A stretch of DNA of 19,987 bases, from positions 1 to 19,987 of the forward strand of contig DATIFQ010000312.1 in assembly GCA_035455185.1 (NCBI GenBank). Direction: 5' to 3'. The position numbers were made by a program, and so were the translations under genes. The notes under the pieces were generated by a model. It searched no databases. It was not told where the DNA came from and saw only the letters and a program-made list of their open reading frames with translations. The first letter of the stretch is position 1, and every line of letters starts with the position of its first letter. Positions 1 through 6,699 of this stretch are shown here, in pieces. Origin of the DNA: JAEHDI01 sp035455185 (lineage in GTDB: Bacteria; Acidobacteriota; Terriglobia; Bryobacterales; Bryobacteraceae).

Positions 1-37
1 GTAGACGGCGATTATGTTACTGTGTAGTAAGCCATGC

Positions 38-64
38 AGTTAGTGAGCGAGACCGAGACTAACT
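38..64. repeat. Small inverted repeat beside the tRNA fragment
   Basis: AGTTAGT (38-44) and ACTAACT (58-64) are perfect 7-base inverted copies around a 13-base loop. They lie 10 bases before the tRNA-Gly fragment. GTAA at 27-30 can also pair with TTAC at 64-67. The repeat may belong to the end of an integrated element, or to an intron-like structure if the tRNA is interrupted rather than truncated. No function can be assigned from sequence alone. Confidence 0.35.
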
Positions 65-74
65 TACCCCTGAC

Positions 75-121
<47 letters not shown>

Positions 122-245
122 TTTTTCAACAGCTTAGGAACCATCAGTTTTTCCCGTTACCGCGTTTACTGCAATTCCCAAGAAACAGCACGCTGATCGG
201 CGGCAACCTTGTCGTCAACGCCCGCCTTCCGCCCCAGGCTGGCGT

Positions 246-332
246 TTGCCCGTTCGATTGGGGGTAGAACGGCGAGGTTCGGACGTGCGTCATCCCCGAG
301 ATCCGAATGAACTCCTTGAAGTCCTTGGCCAC
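246..332 (-). pseudogene. Transposase (IS3-type rve/DDE core) fragment
   Basis: About 29 codons on the minus strand read as the end of an integrase/rve core. They include AKDFKEFI and GMTHVRTSPFYPQSNG, the stretch that in IS3-family OrfB proteins leads into the catalytic Glu helix (normally NGKxERWHKSLK). Similarity stops immediately after NGQ, and upstream it stops before the usual DNGPQF motif, so both flanks and the catalytic Glu are lost. No terminal inverted repeats or intact ORF are visible. This is a decayed piece of an insertion sequence, lying 125 bases from the tRNA-Gly fragment and 78 bases past the end of the hydrolase gene. Confidence 0.6.
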
Positions 333-410
333 GGCGGGCTTGGACGCCGCCATCCGCCACAGACCTGCACTGGAATCAAGCAGGAATCGGCAGATATCGC
401 TATTCAACTC

Positions 411-2549
411 TCAGGGGGTCATCCGCAACAATACGGCTCCATCAGCAGGAATGCTGACGGACTCGCCCGCACCCAAAAGGCTGGCCGCATCGAGGCCGGT
501 CGAGCGGCCACGATCCATCAGCCGAACTGAACCAACTGATCGGAGCGGTACCGGCAGCCCGTCCGGACTGACTCGGCAGCGGACTTGTCTCGGCTCGGGA
601 GTCGGATTCCCCAGCAGGATCCATGACTCGCCCTCGCGGCTATAGACCGCGGAGATGCATTCTGGCGCGTCCAGCTTCACTGCCCGGTTGCGCCAATCCT
701 CAAATTTGTATCCGGTAAGATCGCCGAGGGGGGTCAAAACCTTGAAGAGATCGACGGTTTCCGGACTGGCCGGCCAGGGCGTCACCCCGGCAAAGAGAGC
801 TTCCAGCGCGAAGGCTTTCCGCAGCCGCGCCGGAGCACTCCGGTCGATACTGCCATATTCGATCACTGCCCGAGAGCGCGCGCCGGCGAATTCCCATTCC
901 AGCGGCAGTTCCTGTATCGGCGGCACCGAACGCGAAAGCAACCCATAGCCCCATTCCATCCCGACCACGCGATCGGCGAAGTTCTCGGTCGCGAACATGG
1001 GCGCCATGGTGTTGTGCACAAAAATGAGCCCCTTCGGCCCGACCCGCTCCCGAGTCCATTCCATAAGCTGGATCAATTCGTCGATGTCCCAATGCCCGGT
1101 GGGAGAAAGGGCGAGCGTCCCGGTATGTCCGGATACGCCATTTGAGGTTTTTCCGACGTGCAGCGGGTTGTTACAGTACAGTGCCACGTTCCAGTCATAG
1201 TACACGCCGTCCAACTTGTGGTTCTTGAGCACGGTGTCAATGTTCCGCTCTAACGTTTTCAGCCAGCTGGATTTCAGACACATCTGCGCGCCGTATTCGC
1301 CGTAGCGGGTAGGGTTGTGGTATAGCCTGCCTGTATCGTCCGGCTTGCGCGCCCACTCCTCAGCGTGTTGCTTGTAGTCTTCCGTCGTCGGATGAAGTTC
1401 CTTGTTGGAGAAGTAAGTGCCTACTCGGATTCCGTACTTATGGCACAAATCGATGGTCATGTCGTACTTCTTCATGTCCTCCGGCGGATAAGGCGGGTAA
1501 GATCCGTCGCGCCAGAACAACCCGTCACCCCTAGAATCGCCATCATTGTGGCAATGTGCCGTGCGAATGCCGGAATCGGCCCACTGCTTTACCTTCGCCT
1601 CGGGCACCCATTCGCCCCCGTTACGAGCGAAGGAGGCGTGGAGCCAAGGCGCATTCGCGTGCCCCTCCAGGATGGGCACGCCGAGATAACTATCAAAGGT
1701 CCAGGTCCCCTGCGCGGAGACGTGGCCCTGAACGTCCAGAGGACGGATGTTTACAGCGACACCGAGGGGGGCTAAGCTCGAGCGTACCGCGCACAAACCG
1801 GCGCCCGGTTTTCCCGCAGCCTGGTAGTCCCACTGGCCGAGGTCATCCGAAACGAACCACTCAATACCTTCAATGCCGCGATTGGCAAGCACCAGATAGC
1901 GCGGCACGATTCGGGTTTGCAAGGGCGGGTCAAAGAAGGCCCCGGCCCGCAGCTTTCGCCACTGCATAACGCCGAATGAGCTTGGCGACACACCTTCTTG
2001 CTCCGCCATGCCTTGGCGATATCCGTACTGCTCCAGACTGGGGTCGAATGTGGCGGACAGAACATTCACCATCCCAACTTCCGTGGGTCCGGCGAAAACA
2101 AATTCCCGACGTATTTTGACGTACCCCCACCGGTACTCATAACGGGTCCGCAGCCGGAGACCTGAATCGCGTCCTTTAGCGTCCAGCAGCCGGCAGTTTA
2201 CGAGGACGACTTGAGCCTTGCCGCTCTTCTCGACGGACACTTCCGGCGAGCTATCGTTCCCGGCGCTGAAGGAGTCTCCGCCCGCCATCCGGACTCCCGC
2301 ATCGACGGGCGTCACTAGCAGGTTGTGCGATCGCCCATGGGTGTAAGCAATCAGGGAGATCTCTGCGCCCCGCTTCAAGTCATGCCGGAATGTGTAATAG
2401 GGAGTGGAAAGGGTCAGCGTTCCGGCTGCATCCTCGCGCTCGACCTTATACTCCCCCGGCCAGTGCCCGGGCTGGCTCCAGACAGGTTCGGTGATGCCAA
2501 GGCTGCACGCTGCCAGTGCAAGGTATCGAATCAGGTTCTTCGGTGACAT
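411..2549 (-). CDS. Secreted TIM-barrel-like glycoside hydrolase, family not assigned
   Basis: The predicted 712-residue protein starts with a signal peptide (MSPKNLIRYLALAACSLG, probable cleavage near VWSQ). An N-terminal beta-rich region (about 30-280) is followed by a barrel-like region (about 290-600) and a small C-terminal beta domain (about 620-712). The barrel carries LDGVYYDWN (about 446-454), IFVHNTMAP and VVGMEWGYG. Acidic residues at strand ends such as D447, D452 and E532 are candidate catalytic residues, in the style of large retaining barrel glycosidases. I cannot place it in a CAZy family; it recalls uncharacterised barrel hydrolase families of the DUF6259 type. The ATG at 2549 is chosen because AAGGAGAG sits about 8 bases upstream. 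ATG at 2555 is too close to that site, and the longer TTG frame from 2576 would place the SD inside the coding region. It is a single gene with no partner on its strand. Confidence 0.7.
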   Translation of the reverse strand: MSPKNLIRYLALAACSLGITEPVWSQPGHWPGEYKVEREDAAGTLTLSTPYYTFRHDLKRGAEISLIAYTHGRSHNLLVTPVDAGVRMAGGDSFSAGNDSSPEVSVEKSGKAQVVLVNCRLLDAKGRDSGLRLRTRYEYRWGYVKIRREFVFAGPTEVGMVNVLSATFDPSLEQYGYRQGMAEQEGVSPSSFGVMQWRKLRAGAFFDPPLQTRIVPRYLVLANRGIEGIEWFVSDDLGQWDYQAAGKPGAGLCAVRSSLAPLGVAVNIRPLDVQGHVSAQGTWTFDSYLGVPILEGHANAPWLHASFARNGGEWVPEAKVKQWADSGIRTAHCHNDGDSRGDGLFWRDGSYPPYPPEDMKKYDMTIDLCHKYGIRVGTYFSNKELHPTTEDYKQHAEEWARKPDDTGRLYHNPTRYGEYGAQMCLKSSWLKTLERNIDTVLKNHKLDGVYYDWNVALYCNNPLHVGKTSNGVSGHTGTLALSPTGHWDIDELIQLMEWTRERVGPKGLIFVHNTMAPMFATENFADRVVGMEWGYGLLSRSVPPIQELPLEWEFAGARSRAVIEYGSIDRSAPARLRKAFALEALFAGVTPWPASPETVDLFKVLTPLGDLTGYKFEDWRNRAVKLDAPECISAVYSREGESWILLGNPTPEPRQVRCRVSPDGLPVPLRSVGSVRLMDRGRSTGLDAASLLGAGESVSIPADGAVLLRMTP

Positions 2550-2682
2550 AATCATCTCTCCTTCTTCCTTCGACAAACACGTCGCGGTCGCCTACCCATT
2601 TCAGCCTCTCCTTGGATAACCAGACCTGCACGCCCAAGTTGTCGAATATACTCAACCTCTTATGGCTTCCTGGCCACTGCCG

Positions 2683-2688
2683 ATTATA
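2683..2688 (-). promoter_or_regulatory. Candidate -10 box (TATAAT) for the barrel hydrolase
   Basis: On the minus strand an exact TATAAT lies 133 bases upstream of the chosen hydrolase start at 2549. No convincing -35 is seen at 16-18 bases, so this is only a consensus match in the most AT-rich part of the upstream region. If real, the transcript would have a leader of about 125 bases. Confidence 0.25.
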
Positions 2689-3061
2689 CATTCGACCACC
2701 TCCGTTGGAGCCGTGGCTTTCATCATTGTCGTCCTGCGTGATTCCGGCGAGGCGAGGGAAGTGGTCAGCCTCGCCTCCTCCGGCTACGAAAAGGCCGGAA
2801 GTGGACTGCACCCCGAAAATGAGATAGGAAGTTAAGGGGCCGAACACATTGAATGGAGAGGTGTATGGATTTGGCCCGAAGAGTGTACAGCCGGGATCTG
2901 AAGATTGCGCAAGTTGAGGGTCCCTTCGAGTGGTTGGAGTGTTCGGACTGAATCATAGCCCACGGCGGTGGCGTCGAATGAACGTCGCGCCGAACGCTCG
3001 CGGTGGTCAGTCAGATCCCGCACGAAATGGATGGTTCTAGGAAGAACCCCAAGGTGCACCG

Positions 3062-3420
3062 GACCCAACGAGGTCCAGCCAGAGTGCGGATGGGAGACCG
3101 GCGGCAGGATGGGAGAGGATCAAGGACGCTCGGGGACTCACCACCGTAGTGGCGGCAGTGTCGGAGAAAGGGAGCGCGATCATCCGCTTCGATCCCCTGG
3201 CAGGGACCTACGATGCTACGCTGACGGTCCCCACGATGTTATCCCGCATGGGGAATTTTTCGGAGATGTTGTCCATGGGGGATTATTCGGACTCATCCGT
3301 TGTGTACGACCTGATCGAAATGACGGGCGGCGCTTCATGTGCGCCATTGCCCAACAACACGGTACCGGCCTCCAGAGAACAGTCTCCTGTCGAGGTTCGG
3401 CGGTTTCCTGCAGATTCCCT
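3062..3420 (+). pseudogene. Probable relic of an Oar-like TonB-dependent receptor
   Basis: One plus-strand frame carries, in order, TLTVPTMLSRMGNFSEML, a VYD, and PLPNNTVPAS. Acidobacterial Oar-type TonB-dependent receptors have the same succession after the plug region: T(V)PT, R-x-G-(D/N)FSxL, then YDP, then P(F/L)PxNxIPxSRI. Upstream the frame reads IKDARGLTTVV, which also fits loosely. The intact family is over 1,000 residues long, and here the signal peptide, the carboxypeptidase-like domain and the barrel are all missing. Similarity fades after about 3420. I infer a decayed fragment; the motif order is visible, but identity needs a profile search. Confidence 0.42.
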
Positions 3421-3594
3421 GCGGCAACTCGCTCCCGACACGCGACGACACGCTCCGGCTGTTCGCAGACGGCAAACTGGCCGCGTCGAAGAGTGTCAGC
3501 TACGCCTTGTCGAAGCGATAAGGGCGGGTCCAAGCATGGTTCCCTTCTCACGGCCCGCAGTCCCTCCGGTGCTATCCTGATCGCAGAGTTGCAG

Positions 3595-3610
3595 GCGCCC
3601 TACGGGGCGC
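3595..3610 (+). promoter_or_regulatory. GC-rich hairpin with UACG tetraloop in the VOC leader
   Basis: GCGCCC and GGGCGC form a perfect 6-base-pair stem closed by C-UACG-G, a member of the very stable UNCG tetraloop class. It ends 25 bases before the VOC start codon and just before the purine-rich SD (GAGGGGGAAAG). There is no T-run, so it is not a classical terminator. It could protect the 5' end of a leader or be the remains of an upstream terminator. Confidence 0.45.
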
Positions 3611-3635
3611 GAAAGCCACAGAGGGGGAAAGAACC

Positions 3636-4070
3636 ATGCCTGTCAAACCGATTCCTGAGGGGTATCACACCGTGACGCCGTATCTAGTGGTTCCGGGCGC
3701 CGGCCGATTGATCGAGTTCCTGAAGGAAGCCTTCAAGGCGGAGGAGGTCGAACGCATGTCTCAGCCGGACGGCACGGTGATGCACGCAGAGGTCCGAATC
3801 GGCGATTCCATCATCATGATGGGGGAGTCGAGCGACAAGTTTCCTGCCATGCCGGCTGCGATCTATGTTTACGTTCCCGACGTCGATGCCGTCTACAAAC
3901 GGGCTCTCGCCGCGGGGGCGGCCTCCACGATGGAACCGGCGAATCAGTTCTATGGCGATCGCAATGCGGGCGTGAAAGACCCGAGCGGCAATCTCTGGTG
4001 GATTGCCACGCACGTCGAGGACGTACCGCGCGAGGAGATGGCCAAGCGGGCCGCGGCTGCGAAGAAATAG
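3636..4070 (+). CDS. VOC/PhnB-like glyoxalase-fold protein
   Basis: This 144-residue cytoplasmic protein is full length for the PhnB-like branch of the vicinal oxygen chelate superfamily. The N-terminal module reads YHTVTPYLVVPGAGRLIEFL, then DGTVMHAEVRIGDSIIMMG. The C-terminal module reads YVYVPDVDAVYKRALAAGA, then QFYGDRNAGVKDPSGNLWWI with IATHVEDV near the end. These are the paired beta-alpha-beta-beta-beta units and the FYGDR signature of the group. Members are dimeric and may bind a metal or small molecule, but substrates are mostly unknown, and the name PhnB does not imply phosphonate use. The start is supported by GAGGGGGAAAG about 6 bases upstream. The gene stands alone on its strand, 89 bases before the next gene, which has its own promoter-like sequence. 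Confidence 0.88.
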   Translation: MPVKPIPEGYHTVTPYLVVPGAGRLIEFLKEAFKAEEVERMSQPDGTVMHAEVRIGDSIIMMGESSDKFPAMPAAIYVYVPDVDAVYKRALAAGAASTMEPANQFYGDRNAGVKDPSGNLWWIATHVEDVPREEMAKRAAAAKK

Positions 4071-4104
4071 CGCGAAGAGGAGCGAGTTCAAAACTGGATC
4101 TGTC

Positions 4105-4134
4105 TTGACCGCCGTGCGGCGAGGGGGATACACT
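4105..4134 (+). promoter_or_regulatory. Candidate sigma-70 promoter for the oxidoreductase pair
   Basis: TTGACC (4105-4110, five of six -35 consensus bases) and TACACT (4129-4134, four of six -10 bases) are separated by 18 bases. The -10 ends 25 bases before the ATG at 4160, leaving room for the SD GGAGG at 4148-4152. The position fits the gap after the VOC stop codon, so the two oxidoreductase genes probably form their own transcript. Confidence 0.5.
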
Positions 4135-4159
4135 CTCAGTCCAAGGCGGAGGCCGGATC

Positions 4160-5335
4160 ATGACGGACAACCAGCGGAACTCGAGTGCATCGCGCCCGGA
4201 GCATTGTACGATTACGCGGCGCTCTTTTGTCGGCGAGAGCGTCGCTCTCGCGGGAGGCTTGTGCGCCGTCGCGAGCACCGCTGCCGTGCGGACGGAGACG
4301 CCGCGCGGCAAGATCCTCAACCATAACTCTCAGATGGAGTACCGGCGGCTCGGCAAAACCGGGTTAATGGTCTCGGCAGTCTGTCTCGGCGGTCACTGGA
4401 AGCGGGTGGCGGTGGCGCTGAACCGGCCCTTCACCGGCAGCGGCGCGAGCAAAGAGGATTTCGACAACATCAAGGCCTCCGACTTCCTCAAGAACCGCCA
4501 TGACGTGATCAGCCGCTGCATAGACGCAGGGATCAACTACGTGGACGCCTGTTCCCCGATGGAGATCCTTGCATACGCCAAGGTGTTGAAGGGTCGTCGA
4601 GACAAGTTCTACTTCGGCTATTCGTGGCACCTGCGGGAGCCTCGTTTCCTCGAGTGGCGCACCTCCAAGAAGCTGATCGAGGGCCTCGACGCCGGCCTGA
4701 AGGAAGCGGGACTCGAATACGTCGACGTGTGGAGGATCTCGCTCCCCCAAGAGCGAGTCGCGGACCTCGGCGAGTTGTTGCGCGTGGAAGAGGCGACAGT
4801 CGAGGGCCTGGAGAAGGCGAAGCAGCAGGGGAAAGCGCGTTTTACCGGCGTCTCAACTCACAACCGGGTCTGGTTGAAGTCTGTCATCGAAGAGTACCCG
4901 AAGCAGATGGAGGTGGTGTTGTTCCCCTACACCGCCGACTCGAAGCAGTTGCCGGACGACAGCGTGTTCGAAGCGATTCAACAGCACGACGTTGGCGTGT
5001 TCGGTATCAAGCCGTTTGCGGACAACGCACTGTTCCGGGGCGACGGCTCGCCGAACAGCCCACACGCCGAGGAGGACAGCCGGCGGGCGCGGCTCGCGCT
5101 GCGCTACATCCTCTCGAACCCGGCGATCACCGCGCCGATCCCGGGCCTTGTCACCCTTGCGCAAGTCGACAACGTCGTGAAGGCGATTGCCGAGCGCCGG
5201 GCGCACGATCTGAGCGCACCGGCGAAGGACACCCGCAGGATCAGTGAAAGTATCGAGCGCCAAGCGGCGGCGCAGGAGATGTGGGCGAATCTCTCACCGG
5301 ATCACCGCTGGCTGAAGAACTGGGAGTACGTTTAG
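4160..5335 (+). CDS. Tat-exported aldo/keto-reductase-fold protein with degenerate catalytic tetrad
   Basis: This 391-residue protein opens with a twin-arginine signal (TITRRSFVGESVALAGGLCA, Arg20-Arg21) and continues into an aldo/keto reductase barrel: MEYRRLGKTGLMVSAVCLGG at 59-78, GINYVDAC at 124-131, the LEYVDVWRI strand, GVFGIKPF, and a C-terminal SNPAITAPIPGL segment. In active family members the tetrad is Asp-Tyr-Lys-His. Aligned by motif, Asp129 is kept, but Tyr falls on Met134, Lys on Ser155 and His on Ser194. It is therefore unlikely to perform ordinary NADPH-dependent carbonyl reduction. It could be a binding protein, an unusual redox enzyme or a partner of the next gene product, whose gene begins 9 bases after this stop. 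The start has a good SD (GGAGG, 7-base spacing). Fold and export are well supported; function is open. Confidence 0.85.
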   Translation: MTDNQRNSSASRPEHCTITRRSFVGESVALAGGLCAVASTAAVRTETPRGKILNHNSQMEYRRLGKTGLMVSAVCLGGHWKRVAVALNRPFTGSGASKEDFDNIKASDFLKNRHDVISRCIDAGINYVDACSPMEILAYAKVLKGRRDKFYFGYSWHLREPRFLEWRTSKKLIEGLDAGLKEAGLEYVDVWRISLPQERVADLGELLRVEEATVEGLEKAKQQGKARFTGVSTHNRVWLKSVIEEYPKQMEVVLFPYTADSKQLPDDSVFEAIQQHDVGVFGIKPFADNALFRGDGSPNSPHAEEDSRRARLALRYILSNPAITAPIPGLVTLAQVDNVVKAIAERRAHDLSAPAKDTRRISESIERQAAAQEMWANLSPDHRWLKNWEYV

Positions 5336-5344
5336 GGATTCCCG

Positions 5345-6631
5345 ATGAGCATAATCACACGCCGTTCCTTCTTCCAGGGCGCCGCGCTTGCCGTTTCGGC
5401 CACGCGCGTAGTCGGCGCCAATGACAGGATCCAGATCGGGATTGTAGGCCTTGGGGGCCGGGGCAACGCCCACTTACGCAACTTCATCAAGATCCCGGAA
5501 TCGCAAGTTGTCGCGCTGTGCGACGTCAACCAGGCCGCCCGTGAACGAGCGCAGGCGCGGTTGATGAACGAGACGTCCGCGAAAGGCAAGGAATACGCGG
5601 ATATGCGTGACATGTTCGCCGACAAGAGCGTGGACGCCGTTTCGACCGCAACTCCGAACCACTGGCACGCTTTGACGACGATCTGGGCTTGTGAGGCGGG
5701 CAAGGACGTTTACGTCGAGAAACCCGCCAGCCACAACATTTACGAGGGCTTGCGCATGGTCGAGGTGGCGCGGCGGACCAAGCGCATGGTCCAGGTTGGC
5801 ACCCAGAGCCGGAGCACACCACATAAGATCCGGGCGATGCAACTTCTTCGCGACGGCACGATCGGCAAGGTCTACATGGCCAAGGGCCTCTGTTTCAAAC
5901 GCCGGAAGTCGATCGGCAAAACGCCGGTGGAGCCTGTGCCGCCCGGCCTCGACTGGGACAAGTTTCTCGGCCCGGCCCCGATGAGGCCCTATACGAAAAA
6001 TCGATTCGCTTACAACTGGCACTGGTTTTGGGACACGGGGAACGGCGATATCGGCAACCAGGGCGTTCACGAGATGGACCTGTGCAGGTGGGGAGCGGGC
6101 GAGGCAGGAATGCCGCGCTCCGCTGTTTCGAAGGGCGGGAAGTACGTCTACGATGACGACCAGGAAACGCCGAACACACAGCTTGCCACGTTCGATTACG
6201 GCGACATGGAGATCGTCTTCGAAGTGCGGGGACTGTTGACCGGTCCGGAAGCGGGGCTGCCGGTTCGCCCTGGCAACACGGTCGGCAACATCTACTACGG
6301 AAGCGATGGCTGGATGTGGGTCGGAGGCGGCGAATTCGCGGTGTACAAGGGCGAGTCGAACGAGAAGGTGATGGAGGAGAAGTCGGCGAGCGAAGATGGC
6401 TCGGTCCTCCACATGAAGAACTTCCTCGACGCCTGCCGGAGCCGCAACTACAAGGACCTCACCGCCAACATTGAGGTGGGCGCGATGTCGGCGGCGTTGT
6501 GCCATCTCGCAAACGTGAGCTACCGAGTCGGCCGCACGCTCCGGTGGAACGAGGCGGCGCGGAAGTTCGTGAACGATCCCGAGGCGGACAAGCTGATCAG
6601 CCGCGAGTACCGCAAGCCGTACGTGGTTTGA
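5345..6631 (+). CDS. Tat-exported Gfo/Idh/MocA family oxidoreductase
   Basis: The 428-residue protein carries a Tat signal (SIITRRSFFQGAALAVSATR, Arg6-Arg7). An N-terminal Rossmann domain has GIVGLGGRG (dinucleotide loop at 35-40), ATPNHWHAL and the EKP signature (125-127, Lys126 the conserved catalytic-site lysine). The C-terminal Gfo/Idh/MocA domain contains GDIGNQGVHEMDLCRWG, with Asp235 and His242 as likely active-site residues. Family members oxidise or reduce sugars and sugar alcohols with tightly bound NAD(P), and the exported glucose-fructose-oxidoreductase type carries its cofactor across folded. The gene starts 9 bases after the aldo/keto-reductase-like gene with only a weak SD, so co-transcription and translational coupling are likely. 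Both products probably act in the periplasm. The substrate cannot be read from the sequence. Confidence 0.9.
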   Translation: MSIITRRSFFQGAALAVSATRVVGANDRIQIGIVGLGGRGNAHLRNFIKIPESQVVALCDVNQAARERAQARLMNETSAKGKEYADMRDMFADKSVDAVSTATPNHWHALTTIWACEAGKDVYVEKPASHNIYEGLRMVEVARRTKRMVQVGTQSRSTPHKIRAMQLLRDGTIGKVYMAKGLCFKRRKSIGKTPVEPVPPGLDWDKFLGPAPMRPYTKNRFAYNWHWFWDTGNGDIGNQGVHEMDLCRWGAGEAGMPRSAVSKGGKYVYDDDQETPNTQLATFDYGDMEIVFEVRGLLTGPEAGLPVRPGNTVGNIYYGSDGWMWVGGGEFAVYKGESNEKVMEEKSASEDGSVLHMKNFLDACRSRNYKDLTANIEVGAMSAALCHLANVSYRVGRTLRWNEAARKFVNDPEADKLISREYRKPYVV

Positions 6632-6639
6632 AGGAGGTT

Positions 6640-6693
6640 GGGGACAGGTAGCTCTGTCCGCTCGCTTCGCTCAAGACAGAGTAGGCCTGCCCC
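6640..6693. repeat. Long imperfect hairpin between convergent genes, REP-like or terminator
   Basis: Outer arms GGGGACAGG (6640-6648) and CCTGCCCC (6686-6693) pair with a single bulge. Inner arms CTCTGTC (6652-6658) and GACAGAG (6675-6681) pair perfectly around a 16-base loop (6659-6674). It begins 8 bases after the Gfo/Idh stop and ends 6 bases before the end of the convergent transporter gene. No T-run follows on either strand, so a classical intrinsic terminator is not clear. The compact two-tier structure resembles dispersed REP-like elements. No second copy occurs in this window. Confidence 0.55.
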
Positions 6694-6699
6694 TTCGAA

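Larger units (their letters stand above)
2550..3635. other. Region without an intact gene; relics and unexplained frames
   Basis: Nothing in these roughly 1.1 kb looks like a complete gene. On the minus strand an uninterrupted frame runs from about 2950 (after a TGA) into the hydrolase start. It includes NPYTSPFNVFGPLTSYLIFG, AGGGEADHFPRLAGITQDD and LGVQVWLSKERLKWVGDR, which look protein-like but match no family I recognise. On the plus strand, 3062-3420 resembles a TonB-receptor relic (separate entry). Several longer plus-strand frames are arginine- and serine-rich and look like noise. The likely reading is gene decay between the hydrolase and the VOC gene. Confidence 0.5.

Noticed and set aside
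2968..3675. 235-codon open frame on the plus strand
   Set aside because: It is Arg/Ser/Gly-rich, has no recognisable domain and runs through the VOC leader into the VOC gene out of frame. The TonB-like motifs are in another frame.
5474..6505. 343-codon open frame on the minus strand
   Set aside because: It is antisense to the Gfo/Idh gene, whose Rossmann and EKP motifs are clear. The antisense protein is a low-complexity Arg/Val/Ala mix.
6640..6693. Classical intrinsic terminator
   Set aside because: The hairpin is strong, but neither strand has a T-run after the stem, so it is listed as a REP-like or terminator candidate only.
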